Origin: Falsiphaeobacter marinintestinus
GTDB taxonomy: Bacteria > Pseudomonadota > Alphaproteobacteria > Rhodobacterales > Rhodobacteraceae
DNA length: 64,000 bases
Direction of reading: 5' to 3'
Assembly (NCBI RefSeq): GCF_007923355.1
Contig: NZ_VOGO01000012.1
Coordinates: 49,999-113,998, forward strand
Of this stretch, positions 8,110 through 17,277 are shown one piece after another. The notes beneath the pieces are model-generated. The model worked only from the letters and a program-made list of their open reading frames with translations, was not told where the DNA came from and made no database searches. Positions within the stretch are counted from its first letter, which is position 1; each line of letters opens with the position of its first letter. A program made the translations under genes and the position numbers.

Positions 8110-9632
8110 CCCGCCCCAATATCCTTCTGATCTCTGCGGACCAGCAACGCGCCGATTGCTTTGGCTTCATGGGGCGCAAGGTGAAAACGCCGCACTTGGA
8201 TCAACTGGCCGCCGATGGCACCCATTTTACCGCCTGCATCACCCCTTCGGTCGTATGCCAGCCGGCGCGGGCCTCAATCCTGACCGGGCAGCTCTGCCGC
8301 ACACATGGGGTGCACGACAATGGCATCGATCTGACCCCCGAGGTCGGCGAAAAAGGCTGGGCGGGGGCGCTGGCTGAAACCGGGTATCAGACCAGCTTTT
8401 TTGGCAAGGCGCATTTCTCGACCTACCACACGTACGAACCCACAGGCTCGCCCGAATGCCTGCGCTCATCGGCGCAATACCCTGCCGACTGGAACGGACC
8501 TTACATGGGGTTTCAGCATCTCGAACTGATGCTTGTCGGCCATAACTGGTGGGCGCCGGAAAAACCACCCGGAGGGCAGCATTACGAACGGTTCTACCAT
8601 GCCGACGGGCGCGGAGATGAACGCACGGAATTGATGTGGGAAAACGCAGGAGACACCAAGGGCGCGGCCCAGGTCTGGCACTCAAAACTGCCCACCGCGT
8701 ATCACAACACCAGTTGGACCTCGGACAGGTTCATCGAATGGATGAACCACGGTCGCGACCCAGACAAACCCTTTGCCACATGGGTCAGCTTTCCCGATCC
8801 TCACCACCCGTTCGACTGCCCCGAACCATGGTCGCGCCTGCATGACCCGGCCGAGGTTGACCTGCCCGAAAACCGCACCCGGTCTTTCGAAGGCAAACCA
8901 TGGTGGCATCAGGCAGCGCTCGAAGGCGAACCCTCAGACCCGAAATTCGCCGAAATCCGAAAGCAATACAGCCGCATTCAACCGCAAACGGATGAGCAAC
9001 TGCGCGAGATCATCGCCAATACCTATGGCCAGATCGCCTATATTGACCACGAGGTCGGGCGAATGCTGATCGCGCTGCAACAGGCGGGGTTGGATGAAAA
9101 CACCATCGTCATATACATCTCGGATCACGGCGATTGGCTGGGCGATCACGGCCTGATCCTCAAAGGCCCCATGCATTATGAAGGCCTATTGCGGGTTCCG
9201 ATGATCGTGCGCGGCCCCGGCGTGCGCAAAGGGGTGGCGGTCGATGAACCCATCTCAACCCTCGATCTTGGGCCGACCTTTTTCGACTATGGCGCGGCAC
9301 AGCCATTGCAGACCCAGCACGGGTCCAGCCTGCGCCCGCTTTTGGAAACCGCGGACGCAAAACGCGATTTTGCGCTGAACGAATGGGGCTTGGGGCCAGG
9401 TCGGGTCGGCGTCGCGCTGGAACTGCGCACCGTCCGCACACGGACCCATAAGATGACAATCGATCTCAACTCCGGCGCCGGAGAGCTATACGATCTTGTG
9501 GCGGACCCCGGCGAACTTACCAATCTGTTCGATGCGCCAGACGCCGCAGAAATCCGGACCGAATTGGAGCGCCACATCGCCAGTCGCCCGGATGATGTTG
9601 TCCCGGATCGAACACCGGTTGGCACAGCCTAG
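8106..9632 (+). CDS. Type I sulfatase co-transcribed with TctCBA
   Basis: This 508-residue sulfatase is read from the ATG at 8106, which overlaps the tctA stop (ATGA); longer upstream starts lie inside tctA. It opens with RPNILLISADQQ (metal Asp) and has C51 in C-Q-P-A-R, the formylglycine signature. IYISDHGDWLGDHGLILKG near residue 336 supplies the Asp-His metal ligands and a catalytic Lys. There is no signal peptide, so it is cytoplasmic. Its coupling to a carboxylate-type carrier suggests that it desulfates the imported substrate. It is clearly different in sequence from the sulfatase at 2921-4360, so the two probably have different substrates. Confidence 0.92.
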   Translation: MTRPNILLISADQQRADCFGFMGRKVKTPHLDQLAADGTHFTACITPSVVCQPARASILTGQLCRTHGVHDNGIDLTPEVGEKGWAGALAETGYQTSFFGKAHFSTYHTYEPTGSPECLRSSAQYPADWNGPYMGFQHLELMLVGHNWWAPEKPPGGQHYERFYHADGRGDERTELMWENAGDTKGAAQVWHSKLPTAYHNTSWTSDRFIEWMNHGRDPDKPFATWVSFPDPHHPFDCPEPWSRLHDPAEVDLPENRTRSFEGKPWWHQAALEGEPSDPKFAEIRKQYSRIQPQTDEQLREIIANTYGQIAYIDHEVGRMLIALQQAGLDENTIVIYISDHGDWLGDHGLILKGPMHYEGLLRVPMIVRGPGVRKGVAVDEPISTLDLGPTFFDYGAAQPLQTQHGSSLRPLLETADAKRDFALNEWGLGPGRVGVALELRTVRTRTHKMTIDLNSGAGELYDLVADPGELTNLFDAPDAAEIRTELERHIASRPDDVVPDRTPVGTA

Positions 9633-9641
9633 CCCCCTCTC

Positions 9642-9678
9642 ATGCTCAGCCGCCAGTCATGGCGCGCTGAGCATATTT
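9642..9678. terminator. Hairpin between convergent genes
   Basis: ATGCTCAGC (9642-9650) pairs with GCTGAGCAT (9666-9674), and inside it CGCC (9651-9654) pairs with GGCG (9661-9664), leaving one bulged base. It is followed by ATTTC on the plus strand and lies between convergent genes. It is probably a terminator, though the T tract is weak. Confidence 0.55.
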
Positions 9679-11258
9679 CAAGTATGACTAACCACTGGAA
9701 GGGACTGCACAAACCGCCTGATCTGCTCGGGATCAAAAAGCACCATATGATGGTGCGGAAGATCACCAGCCGCGCCAAGCTGACGCTCCAGATCGTCCGC
9801 AAGCGACATCAGATCATCGCGCAACCTGCCAAGCTGCTCCAGATCCGATGCGGCCCCACGCGCGGCAAAGAAGGTCGCTTTTGTGGCAAGTTCAAATTGT
9901 CGGGCAAAGACCGGCACCCAGGCAAACGTCTTGAACAATTGGGCAAGGTCATTCGGCAACTGGGCGGACAGGGTCCGGGCATCGCTCGCCAGCTGATCGG
10001 CAAGGACAACCACCGCGTCCTTGGCCGCAAAAAGGGAAACACGCGCCGCTTCGGACAACTCCGGATCGTCGGGCAGGATCGCAAGATCACGGTCGCGCCG
10101 CCCCATGCCCGAGGATGCCATCGACAACCAGCCCTCCTGCCAGGTTGACGGCAAACACGAATGACGCGGGAAAACCTTGCTGTTCCAATACGCGGCCGCC
10201 GGGATATGCCAGCTTTGCAGCAGCAGATCGACCGCCTGATCGGCAACATTCCCGTCGACCCCAAACCCGTCTTTCAACCACCCGGAAATCAAAACACGCG
10301 CGTCCACGTCTGTCTCGACCAGCTTCGGCAAGACAAACACGTTCACCGCGCTCAGCGAATCCAGGGCGTTGGCCCCCGTAATGGCCTCCCAACTGGTGCG
10401 CATCAGAAACCCAGAGGCACCAATCTCACGATAACCCACCATGCGACGGCAGAACTCTTCGACCCGACAATTGGGGATCACGCCCCACCCGGTATGCTCG
10501 CCAAACGCCTCGAACTCCAGAATAACCGGCGCCTGCACCGTTCGTGCGACGGGATTTTCCGGAAACTCGGGAAAATAATCATGCGCGGTGATCTTCACAC
10601 TTGCACCAACCTGCCCCGCGCACCGGTCAACCGCCGCAAGAACGCCTGACTGCATGTCGGTCGTGTAGGAAAAGTCGCGCACATACAGATCCTTGTCAGC
10701 CGCCGCCAAGGGGCCGTGAAACGCTTCGATCATATCGTCAAACCATCGCTCCCCATCAAACCCAACAGCGCTTTGCGCAAGGTGATCGGGCAACGACACA
10801 CGCGATTCAGGCGAGGACAGATTGATGATAAACCCACCAATCCCCGGCACCCGCGCCAGCAGGTCTGCGGTTTTCCTCCGACAGAACTCGACCCAGCGCG
10901 GCAGCGTTGGATCAGGTGCGCCGTCAGACCCAAGAAGATCGGGATACAGCTCCAGCGCATAGTCCTGAAAAGACGGCTCCTTGATCTCAAGAAACAGCCG
11001 CGCATCGAACCGGTCCAGCCGGTCAACCAGCGTGTTCAGCCACGCCGCAGTGTTGCGCACTTTCTTCAGCCGCAGATCTGAAACACCGTAGTTCGCCGTC
11101 AATCCCAGCTGCGTGCAGGAATCCAGCAGATCGTTCTGGTGCAGCACAAGGGCGTTGTACCCCCACTGCTCCATCGTCTCGACAACAGGCAAAACACGCG
11201 ATGGTTCGGCAATCGATACATCGTGAATTTCCAGGGCAATCAGAGGCTTTTGGTTCAT
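9678..11258 (-). CDS. GH67-like TIM-barrel protein (possible alpha-glucuronidase relative)
   Basis: This 526-residue cytoplasmic protein has no signal peptide. By eye it resembles family GH67 alpha-glucuronidases: a strand with LFLEIKEPSF near residue 87, then VPGIGGFIINLSSPES near 136 (compare the GH67 IPDFGGFLVKA strand). After that come YVRDFSY near 195, VKITAHDYFPEF near 223 and VILEFEAFGEHTGWG near 245, where the acidic residues could be catalytic. The similarity is distant, so the substrate and even hydrolase activity are unproven. It is the last gene of the ABC-transporter/kinase operon, 100 bp after the oxidoreductase gene. Cleavage of an imported glycoside or processing of an oxidised sugar would fit. 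Confidence 0.5.
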   Translation of the reverse strand: MNQKPLIALEIHDVSIAEPSRVLPVVETMEQWGYNALVLHQNDLLDSCTQLGLTANYGVSDLRLKKVRNTAAWLNTLVDRLDRFDARLFLEIKEPSFQDYALELYPDLLGSDGAPDPTLPRWVEFCRRKTADLLARVPGIGGFIINLSSPESRVSLPDHLAQSAVGFDGERWFDDMIEAFHGPLAAADKDLYVRDFSYTTDMQSGVLAAVDRCAGQVGASVKITAHDYFPEFPENPVARTVQAPVILEFEAFGEHTGWGVIPNCRVEEFCRRMVGYREIGASGFLMRTSWEAITGANALDSLSAVNVFVLPKLVETDVDARVLISGWLKDGFGVDGNVADQAVDLLLQSWHIPAAAYWNSKVFPRHSCLPSTWQEGWLSMASSGMGRRDRDLAILPDDPELSEAARVSLFAAKDAVVVLADQLASDARTLSAQLPNDLAQLFKTFAWVPVFARQFELATKATFFAARGAASDLEQLGRLRDDLMSLADDLERQLGAAGDLPHHHMVLFDPEQIRRFVQSLPVVSHT

Positions 11259-11357
11259 CGGGGTCCCTTTGGCAGCACTGCACGCAGTCTGGCTACGCCC
11301 CTGCCATTAACAGGAAAACCCGATCTGACCGCCAGCCCCAATTGGCCACGGGCCCCC

Positions 11358-12488
11358 TTACCCTCTCAGATTGACCCACGCTGCATTGCGCGCCGAAGAC
11401 CGCACGCAAGCGTCAACAAATTCGACACCGCGCAAGCCATCGTGAACCGTGGGGAACAGCACCTCGGCATCGACCGGCCGACCGTCCCGATGTGCCTCAA
11501 TCGCCTCCGCAGCTTCGCTGTAGATATTGGCGAACCCTTCCAGATACCCTTCGGGGTGCCCGGGCGGGATCCGGCTCATCCGTGCCGCTGCGTCCCCTGC
11601 CCCGGCCCCGTTGCGCGTGATAAGGCGCTTGGGTTCATCCAGCGGCGTGTGCCACAGATAATTGGGATCTTCCTGTGCCCATTCCAGCCCGCCGGTTTCG
11701 CCATAGACGCGGATGCGCAGGGCGTTTTCGTTGCCCGGCGCGACCTGACTGCACCACAACATCCCCTTTGCGCCGCCCTCAAACCGCAGCATCACATGAC
11801 CGTTGTCGTCCACCCGACGTCCCGGAACAAACGCATCCAGATCAGCCGCCAGACTTTCGACCTCAAGACCAGTAATGAACCGCGCCAGATTATGGGCATG
11901 CGTGCCGATGTCGCCGGTCGATCCGCCCGCACCAGACCGTTCCGGATCTGTCCGCCATTCAGCCTGCTTAAAGTCCTGCTCAACCGTCAGCCAATCCTGC
12001 GGATACTCAACCTGCACCACACGGATCTTGCCAATCGCGCCGTTGGCCACCATTTCACGCGCCTGCCGCACCATCGGATAGCCCGTGTAATTATGCGTCA
12101 GGATGAACAATGCCCCCGAATTTTCCGCCGCCTTCACCAGCTTCTTGGCATCCGAAAGGTTCGAGGTCAGCGGCTTATCGCAAATTACGTGAATCCCACG
12201 CTTCAGAAACTCGCGCGCGGCGGCATAATGCACGTGGTTTGGAGTCACGATCGACACCGCCTCGATCCCGTTCTTCAACCGCGCCTCGCGGATCGCCATC
12301 TGCTTGAAGTCGTCATAGATGCGCGGCAATCCCAACGCCTCGCCCGAGGCCTGCGCCTTTTCCGGAGTCGACGACAGCGCGCCCGCCACCAGTTCATACC
12401 GATCATCAATGCGCGACGCGATCCGGTGCACCCCGCCGATAAAGGCGTCATTGCCGCCGCCCACCATGCCAAGTCTGATCCGCGTCAT
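11358..12488 (-). CDS. Gfo/Idh/MocA-family sugar oxidoreductase
   Basis: This 376-residue NAD(P)-dependent dehydrogenase is read from the ATG at 12488, directly before the Rossmann strand IRLGMVGGGNDAFIG; a longer upstream start would overlap the isomerase gene. It has the family EKP-like motif as C-D-K-P-L near residue 100 and G-D-I-G-T-H-A-H-N near 185, which holds the catalytic Asp and His. Members oxidise a ring hydroxyl of sugars, inositols or glycosides. The C-terminal region resembles levoglucosan and 3-keto-glycoside dehydrogenases, which usually work with a xylose-isomerase-like partner, and such a partner lies directly upstream in the operon. The precise substrate is unknown. Confidence 0.88.
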   Translation of the reverse strand: MTRIRLGMVGGGNDAFIGGVHRIASRIDDRYELVAGALSSTPEKAQASGEALGLPRIYDDFKQMAIREARLKNGIEAVSIVTPNHVHYAAAREFLKRGIHVICDKPLTSNLSDAKKLVKAAENSGALFILTHNYTGYPMVRQAREMVANGAIGKIRVVQVEYPQDWLTVEQDFKQAEWRTDPERSGAGGSTGDIGTHAHNLARFITGLEVESLAADLDAFVPGRRVDDNGHVMLRFEGGAKGMLWCSQVAPGNENALRIRVYGETGGLEWAQEDPNYLWHTPLDEPKRLITRNGAGAGDAAARMSRIPPGHPEGYLEGFANIYSEAAEAIEAHRDGRPVDAEVLFPTVHDGLRGVEFVDACVRSSARNAAWVNLRG

Positions 12489-12489
12489 C

Positions 12490-13545
12490 TTATGAAATCC
12501 CCAGCATCTTGCGATTGGCAGCCTCATCCGTGCCACCATCGGCAAAATCGTCAAACGCCCGCTCGGTCACCCGGATGATATGGTCCTTGACGAACTGCGC
12601 GCCCTCGCGCGCCCCGTCTTCAGGGTGCTTCAGGCAGCATTCCCATTCGACCACGGCCCAGCCGTCAAAATCCATCGCTGCCATCTTGGAAAACACAGCC
12701 CCGAAATCGACCTGGCCATCGCCCAACGACCGGAACCGCCCAGCGCGGTCGACCCAAGGTTGATAACCCGAATAAACCCCCTGCCGCCCCGTCGGATTGA
12801 ACTCGGCATCCTTGACGTGGAACATCTTGATCCGGTCTTTGTAGATGTCGATATTGTCCAGATAATCCAGACATTGCAGTACGTAATGCGACGGATCATA
12901 CAGCATGTTGCAGCGCGCATGATTGTCGACCCGCTCCAAAAACATCTCGAACGTTACGCCGTCATGCAGATCTTCTCCGGGATGGATTTCATAGCAGATG
13001 TTGACGTCGTTTTCATCCGCATGATCCAAGATCGGACGCCACCGACGCGCCAGTTCGTCAAACGCGGTTTCGATCAACCCGGCAGGGCGCTGCGGCCACG
13101 GATAAACATAGGGCCAGGCCAGCGCGCCCGAGAAAGACACATGGTTCTTGATCCCCATGTTGGCCGAGGCCGAAATCGCTTTCATCACCTGATCCACGGC
13201 CCATTCCTGCCGCGCCGCCGGGTTGCCATGCACCGACGGATCCGCGAACCCGTCAAATGCCGTGTCATACGCCGGGTGCACCGCCACCAGCTGGCCCTGC
13301 AAATGCGTCGAAAGCTCGGTCACCTCAACGCCGTTCGCTGCGGCCTGCCCTTTGAATTCGTCGCAATAATCCTTGCTCTCAGCCGCCTTGGCCAGATCGA
13401 ACAATCGTCCGTCCCAGCTGGGCACCTGCACCCCCTTATAGCCACAGTCGGCTGCCCATTTCGTGATCGCATCCCACGAATTGAACGGCGCCTCGTCACC
13501 AGCAAATTGCGCAAGAAACAGCGCCGGGCCTTTGATCGTCTTCAT
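12490..13545 (-). CDS. Sugar phosphate isomerase/epimerase family TIM-barrel protein
   Basis: This 351-residue protein is read from the ATG at 13545, which has GGAGG five bases upstream; the longer frame has no such site. It has the xylose-isomerase-like barrel with metal-binding candidates in CYEIHPGEDLHD (Glu and His, near 190), NMLYDPSHY (Asp and His, near 220), HVKDAEF (His and Asp, near 254) and VVEWE near the end. It lies 1 bp from the Gfo/Idh/MocA gene and 16 bp from the LacI gene. Such pairs commonly act on keto-sugars or keto-glycosides made by the dehydrogenase, as isomerase, epimerase or lyase. Which of these it does cannot be read from sequence. Confidence 0.85.
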   Translation of the reverse strand: MKTIKGPALFLAQFAGDEAPFNSWDAITKWAADCGYKGVQVPSWDGRLFDLAKAAESKDYCDEFKGQAAANGVEVTELSTHLQGQLVAVHPAYDTAFDGFADPSVHGNPAARQEWAVDQVMKAISASANMGIKNHVSFSGALAWPYVYPWPQRPAGLIETAFDELARRWRPILDHADENDVNICYEIHPGEDLHDGVTFEMFLERVDNHARCNMLYDPSHYVLQCLDYLDNIDIYKDRIKMFHVKDAEFNPTGRQGVYSGYQPWVDRAGRFRSLGDGQVDFGAVFSKMAAMDFDGWAVVEWECCLKHPEDGAREGAQFVKDHIIRVTERAFDDFADGGTDEAANRKMLGIS

Positions 13546-13561
13546 GGTATCCTCCGACTTT

Positions 13562-14635
13562 TCAAATGGGGTTTGGGTCATGCCGCTTGGGCAGGTTCTC
13601 GCGGATCAAAATCTCGATCCGGATATGTTCTTGCGAGGCAATCACCGGGGCATCGTCGCATATGGCGCGCATCACCCGCAGCGCGCTTCGCGCCAGATGG
13701 CCGGTGTTCTGGTTGATCACCGCGTCCAGCACGCCATCCTCAAGCAGATCGCGCGAATTGTCGGTCAATTCGTGGTCAACGCAGATCAGACGTTTGTCCG
13801 ACACATGTGATGTCAGCGCATCCGCCACCCCCCGGACACTTGCCCCGACAGAATATACCGCGACCACATTGTCATTTTCGCGCAAACACCGGGTGGTCAG
13901 CCGTTCCGCCAGTTCCGGGTCATCATAGGCTTCGATGCTGGGCAGCGGCTTCAGGTTCGGGAACTGTTCGGCCATCACACTGTCAAACCCAAGCCGCCGT
14001 TCAATCATGTCACGCGCCTGCATCGAGGTCACGACCACGGCGACCCTTCCGGGGCGATCTCCGACAAACCGTCCCAGCAACGTGCCCGCCGTGCGCCCTG
14101 CCGAGACGTTGTCGAACCCGACAAAATGATCGCGATCCGAATTCGGCTGGTCCGATACGATCGACACAACGGCCACGCCCTGCTTTTTCAGCCGCGCAAT
14201 CGTATCGCGCACAATCGGCGTTTCATTCGCCATGATCGCCAGGCCGTCAATCTCATCCGGATCCAGCGCCATCAGCTTTTGAACCAGATCCGTGTTATTC
14301 CGGCTTGAGATCAAAACCTTGCGCGCTTCGACCCGGTCATACAGCTGGCCTTCAACGGCTTCGTCAATGGATTGCCGCAAGCCGGTCAGAAACTGCCCCT
14401 TGCCGTCCGGCAGGACAAACACGAACCGATAGGTGCGCCGCCGCGCCAGATTGGCCGCTGACAGATCGCGCACATATCCAAGCTTTTCGATCGCCGTGCG
14501 GACCCTTTTAACCGTTGCCTCACGCACGCCCTCGCGATTGTTCAAAACCCGGTCAACCGTGGCCAGACTGACACGCGCCTCGCGCGCAACATCCCGGACG
14601 GTCGGCTTGGATTTCGTATCTTGGTTCGAGGGCAT
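13562..14635 (-). CDS. LacI-family transcriptional regulator
   Basis: This 357-residue regulator has an N-terminal helix-turn-helix and hinge (TVRDVAREARVSLATVDRVL, residues 11-30; hinge near LSAANLARRR) and a C-terminal periplasmic-binding-protein-like sugar-sensing domain. The form with V-D-R-V-L in place of the usual V-S-R-V-L is common in rhizobial and roseobacter sugar operons. It is encoded inside the operon it probably controls. Two 16-bp palindromes with a central CG upstream of the operon's first gene (22302-22348) are the natural operators. The inducer is probably the sugar or glycoside imported by the ABC transporter. Confidence 0.93.
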   Translation of the reverse strand: MPSNQDTKSKPTVRDVAREARVSLATVDRVLNNREGVREATVKRVRTAIEKLGYVRDLSAANLARRRTYRFVFVLPDGKGQFLTGLRQSIDEAVEGQLYDRVEARKVLISSRNNTDLVQKLMALDPDEIDGLAIMANETPIVRDTIARLKKQGVAVVSIVSDQPNSDRDHFVGFDNVSAGRTAGTLLGRFVGDRPGRVAVVVTSMQARDMIERRLGFDSVMAEQFPNLKPLPSIEAYDDPELAERLTTRCLRENDNVVAVYSVGASVRGVADALTSHVSDKRLICVDHELTDNSRDLLEDGVLDAVINQNTGHLARSALRVMRAICDDAPVIASQEHIRIEILIRENLPKRHDPNPI

Positions 14636-14652
14636 TTTGGTCCTTTTCCTAT

Positions 14653-16269
14653 CTACGCAAGGTGCGCAAACAACCGTGCCACGGCTTCCGCGCCCGGGTC
14701 ATTGAACCCGATCAAGTTTTCTTCGGGCACATACGCGGCACGTCCGGCTTTAGCACGGGTCATTTTCGCCGTCGCGTCCGCGCCATTCCGGGCCGCACCC
14801 GACGCGGCAGACAACCCGTCCGGCAGCGCTTTCAAGGCCGGGGCCAACGCGTCAATCATGGTGCGATCCCCTTCAGACGCGCCGCCCACTTCGCTGATCC
14901 GGTTCAACCCGGCCAACAACGCTTTGGGCATCGGCAGACCGCTGGCGCAGGCATCCCCCGTCGCTTCAAAAAAGATCGCCAGGATCACGCCCGATGACCC
15001 GCCCATGGTCTGGCTCAGCTCGATGCCAATGGCCCGAAACAGTTGCGTGGGATCCGCAAGCGGCAGATCATCCAGCCGCGCTTTCAACGCACGGGACGCC
15101 GTCGCCAACGTACTGCCGGTGTCGCCATCGCCAGATTTCGCATCCAGCTCATTCAGCTCCTGCTCGGCCCCCAGCAACAGATCGCAACAACGTTCCAGCA
15201 AATCCCGCGTCTCTGGGTTGGACGACGGGATCGGCTTGATCGGGCTTAACCCATCCGGCAACGGACGTGTCTGAACCGGTGCAATCGCATTCATCCCCGG
15301 CCAGGCTGCCGGACCAACCGGCGCCTCAAGCTGCGCCTTGTTGCTGTCATCAACAGCCAAAACAGAGACCGAAAACCCGTGCATATCCAGCGAGGTCATC
15401 AAGGGCGCTGGCCCGATAACGTATTTGATGTTCGCGGCCCTTGGCGACGTTGCCAGTTCATGCGCCAAAACCGACATCTCAAGCGGTGTCGTCGATCCAA
15501 GATTGTTCAGGATCGCAACATGCGGCCCCGATCCGATCCTTGATTCCAGCTTTTCCAACACCAGATCCATGGCGTTCTTCGCATCCTTGAACGCAACCTG
15601 CTGAACGCCTGCCTCGCCGTGAATCCCCAGACCCAGTTCCGCCATACCGGGCGCAATGCGTTCTTCCTTGGCCGATCCCGGCACCGTACAGGTATCCAGC
15701 GACTTCCCGATCGACGCCATACCTGTAATCGCAGCGCTCGCCGCCGCTGTGACAGTGTCCAGATCCGCCCCGGTTTCCGCCAATGCCCCTGCGATCTTGT
15801 GCACGAACAACGTCCCGGCCACGCCACGCGGCTGAGGCAGATCCGGCAAGGCGATGTCGTCATCCACCACGACCATCGACACCTTCAGGCCGAAGGCGCG
15901 CGCGCGTTCTGCGGCCAGTCCGAAATTCAGCCGGTCCCCGGTGTAGTTCTTGACGATCAGCAAACAGCCCGCATCGCCCGTCACGGCCAGAATACCCGCC
16001 AGCACCGCATCAACCGAAGGCGAGGCAAACACCTCCCCACACACCGCGGCCGTCAGCATCCCGGCACCGACAAACCCCGCATGGGCCGGTTCATGCCCCG
16101 ATCCGCCCCCCGAGATCAGCGCGACATTGGATTTGTCCCAATCTGTCCGACACACCACCTTGATATGAGGATACCCATCCAGCCGCGTCAGCGCGCCGCC
16201 GGTGGTTTCAAGCAGCCCGTCGATCGCATCGGTAACAAGTGTTTCTTTTTCATTGATGAACTGGTTCAT
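14653..16269 (-). CDS. Dihydroxyacetone kinase family protein (fused DhaK-DhaL)
   Basis: This 538-residue protein joins a DhaK domain (residues 1-330) to a DhaL domain (about 345-538), the layout of ATP-dependent dihydroxyacetone kinases. ISGGGSGHEPAH (residues 52-63) binds substrate phosphate, and H217 in G-L-G-I-H-G-E-A-G is the His that binds the carbonyl as a hemiaminal. DAKSGDGDTGST near 378 supplies the Asp residues that hold Mg-ATP. Family members phosphorylate dihydroxyacetone, glyceraldehyde or tetruloses such as erythrulose. Its place between the transporter and the sugar isomerase suggests that it acts on a short keto-sugar released from the imported compound. Confidence 0.92.
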   Translation of the reverse strand: MNQFINEKETLVTDAIDGLLETTGGALTRLDGYPHIKVVCRTDWDKSNVALISGGGSGHEPAHAGFVGAGMLTAAVCGEVFASPSVDAVLAGILAVTGDAGCLLIVKNYTGDRLNFGLAAERARAFGLKVSMVVVDDDIALPDLPQPRGVAGTLFVHKIAGALAETGADLDTVTAAASAAITGMASIGKSLDTCTVPGSAKEERIAPGMAELGLGIHGEAGVQQVAFKDAKNAMDLVLEKLESRIGSGPHVAILNNLGSTTPLEMSVLAHELATSPRAANIKYVIGPAPLMTSLDMHGFSVSVLAVDDSNKAQLEAPVGPAAWPGMNAIAPVQTRPLPDGLSPIKPIPSSNPETRDLLERCCDLLLGAEQELNELDAKSGDGDTGSTLATASRALKARLDDLPLADPTQLFRAIGIELSQTMGGSSGVILAIFFEATGDACASGLPMPKALLAGLNRISEVGGASEGDRTMIDALAPALKALPDGLSAASGAARNGADATAKMTRAKAGRAAYVPEENLIGFNDPGAEAVARLFAHLA

Positions 16270-16281
16270 ACTAGGGTCTCC

Positions 16282-17277
16282 TCATCGAATGCGATTGCCA
16301 TCGGCGTCAAAACACAGCGGGTTCTTCGGCGCGATCTTGATATGCGCGCCCGGTTCATAATCGGTCGACGGGTCGGCAATCGTCGTAATGGCATGGCCTT
16401 TCAGGGTCAGATGCAGACGGTTCTGATCGCCCAGATGTTCAACCCGCATCACTTCCGCGTCCTGCCCGTCACCCTGCCGGATATGCTCGGGCCGCATCCC
16501 GATCTGGGTGGTGCCGGGCGGTACGCCGCCAAACACATCCGCTGGCAAAACATTGATCCGGGGCAGGCCCAGCCGACTGGCCACATACAGCGAATCCGGA
16601 TCTTCATAGATCTCGCGCGGGGTGCCGAACTGCACCAGCCGCCCCTGATCCAGAACCCCGACATGGGTCGCCATCGTCATGGCTTCGATCTGGTCATGCG
16701 TCACGTATAACAACGTCGCGCCAAGGCTGCCCTGAATGCGCTTCAACTCGACCCGCAGATCGGTGCGCAGCTTGGCATCCAGCGAACTCAGCGGTTCATC
16801 CATCAGGTACACCGCCGGTTCGCGCACCAGGGCGCGCCCGATCGACACCCGCTGCATTTCGCCCCCCGACAGCTCGGTCGCTTTGTTGTCCAGCTTGTGA
16901 CTGATCTGCAGAACCTCGGCGACCTCGGCAACCTTGCGATCAATCTCGGCCTGAGGCGTCTTCAGGATCGGCGATTTCAGCGGAAACGCCAGATTGTCCT
17001 TCACCGTCAGATGCGGATAAAGCGAGTATTGCTGGAACACCATCGCGACATCGCGCTGCGCCGGGGTCTCGCCCGATACGTTACGCCCGCCAATCCAGAT
17101 CTCTCCGCTGTCTTCCTTTTCCAGCCCCGAAATCAGTCGCAATGTCGTCGTCTTGCCCGCGCCCGTTGGCCCCAGCAGAACCACGAACGCCCCATCCGGG
17201 ATCGTCATCGAAACATCATCGACCGCAACATCCTCGCCAAAGGACTTGCACAGGTTTTTCAGAGTCACCTCAGCCAT
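16282..17277 (-). CDS. ABC transporter ATP-binding protein, second subunit (GlpT-like)
   Basis: This 331-residue ATPase has Walker A GPTGAGKTTT (residues 36-45), Q-loop QQYSLYPHLTV, signature LSGGEMQRVSIGRAL, Walker B VYLMDEPLSSLDA, and a C-terminal TOBE/MalK-like regulatory region. It overlaps the other ATPase gene by 8 bp. A pair of different ATPases with two permeases and a DUF2160 protein is the layout of the rhizobial glycerol transporter GlpSTPQ(U)V, rather than the usual homodimeric MalK type. The two subunits should therefore form a heterodimer at the inner membrane. Confidence 0.92.
   Translation of the reverse strand: MAEVTLKNLCKSFGEDVAVDDVSMTIPDGAFVVLLGPTGAGKTTTLRLISGLEKEDSGEIWIGGRNVSGETPAQRDVAMVFQQYSLYPHLTVKDNLAFPLKSPILKTPQAEIDRKVAEVAEVLQISHKLDNKATELSGGEMQRVSIGRALVREPAVYLMDEPLSSLDAKLRTDLRVELKRIQGSLGATLLYVTHDQIEAMTMATHVGVLDQGRLVQFGTPREIYEDPDSLYVASRLGLPRINVLPADVFGGVPPGTTQIGMRPEHIRQGDGQDAEVMRVEHLGDQNRLHLTLKGHAITTIADPSTDYEPGAHIKIAPKNPLCFDADGNRIR

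Noticed and set aside
11139..12578. Long plus-strand frame opposite the Gfo/Idh/MocA and GH67-like genes
   Set aside because: It is antisense to well-recognised genes, has no domain signature and reflects the GC-rich third positions of the real genes.
12580..13716. 378-codon plus-strand frame opposite the isomerase gene
   Set aside because: Antisense to a recognised TIM-barrel gene with a strong ribosome-binding site.
15619..16710. 363-codon plus-strand frame opposite the DhaK-DhaL and ABC ATPase genes
   Set aside because: It spans two real genes in antisense and has no domain features.
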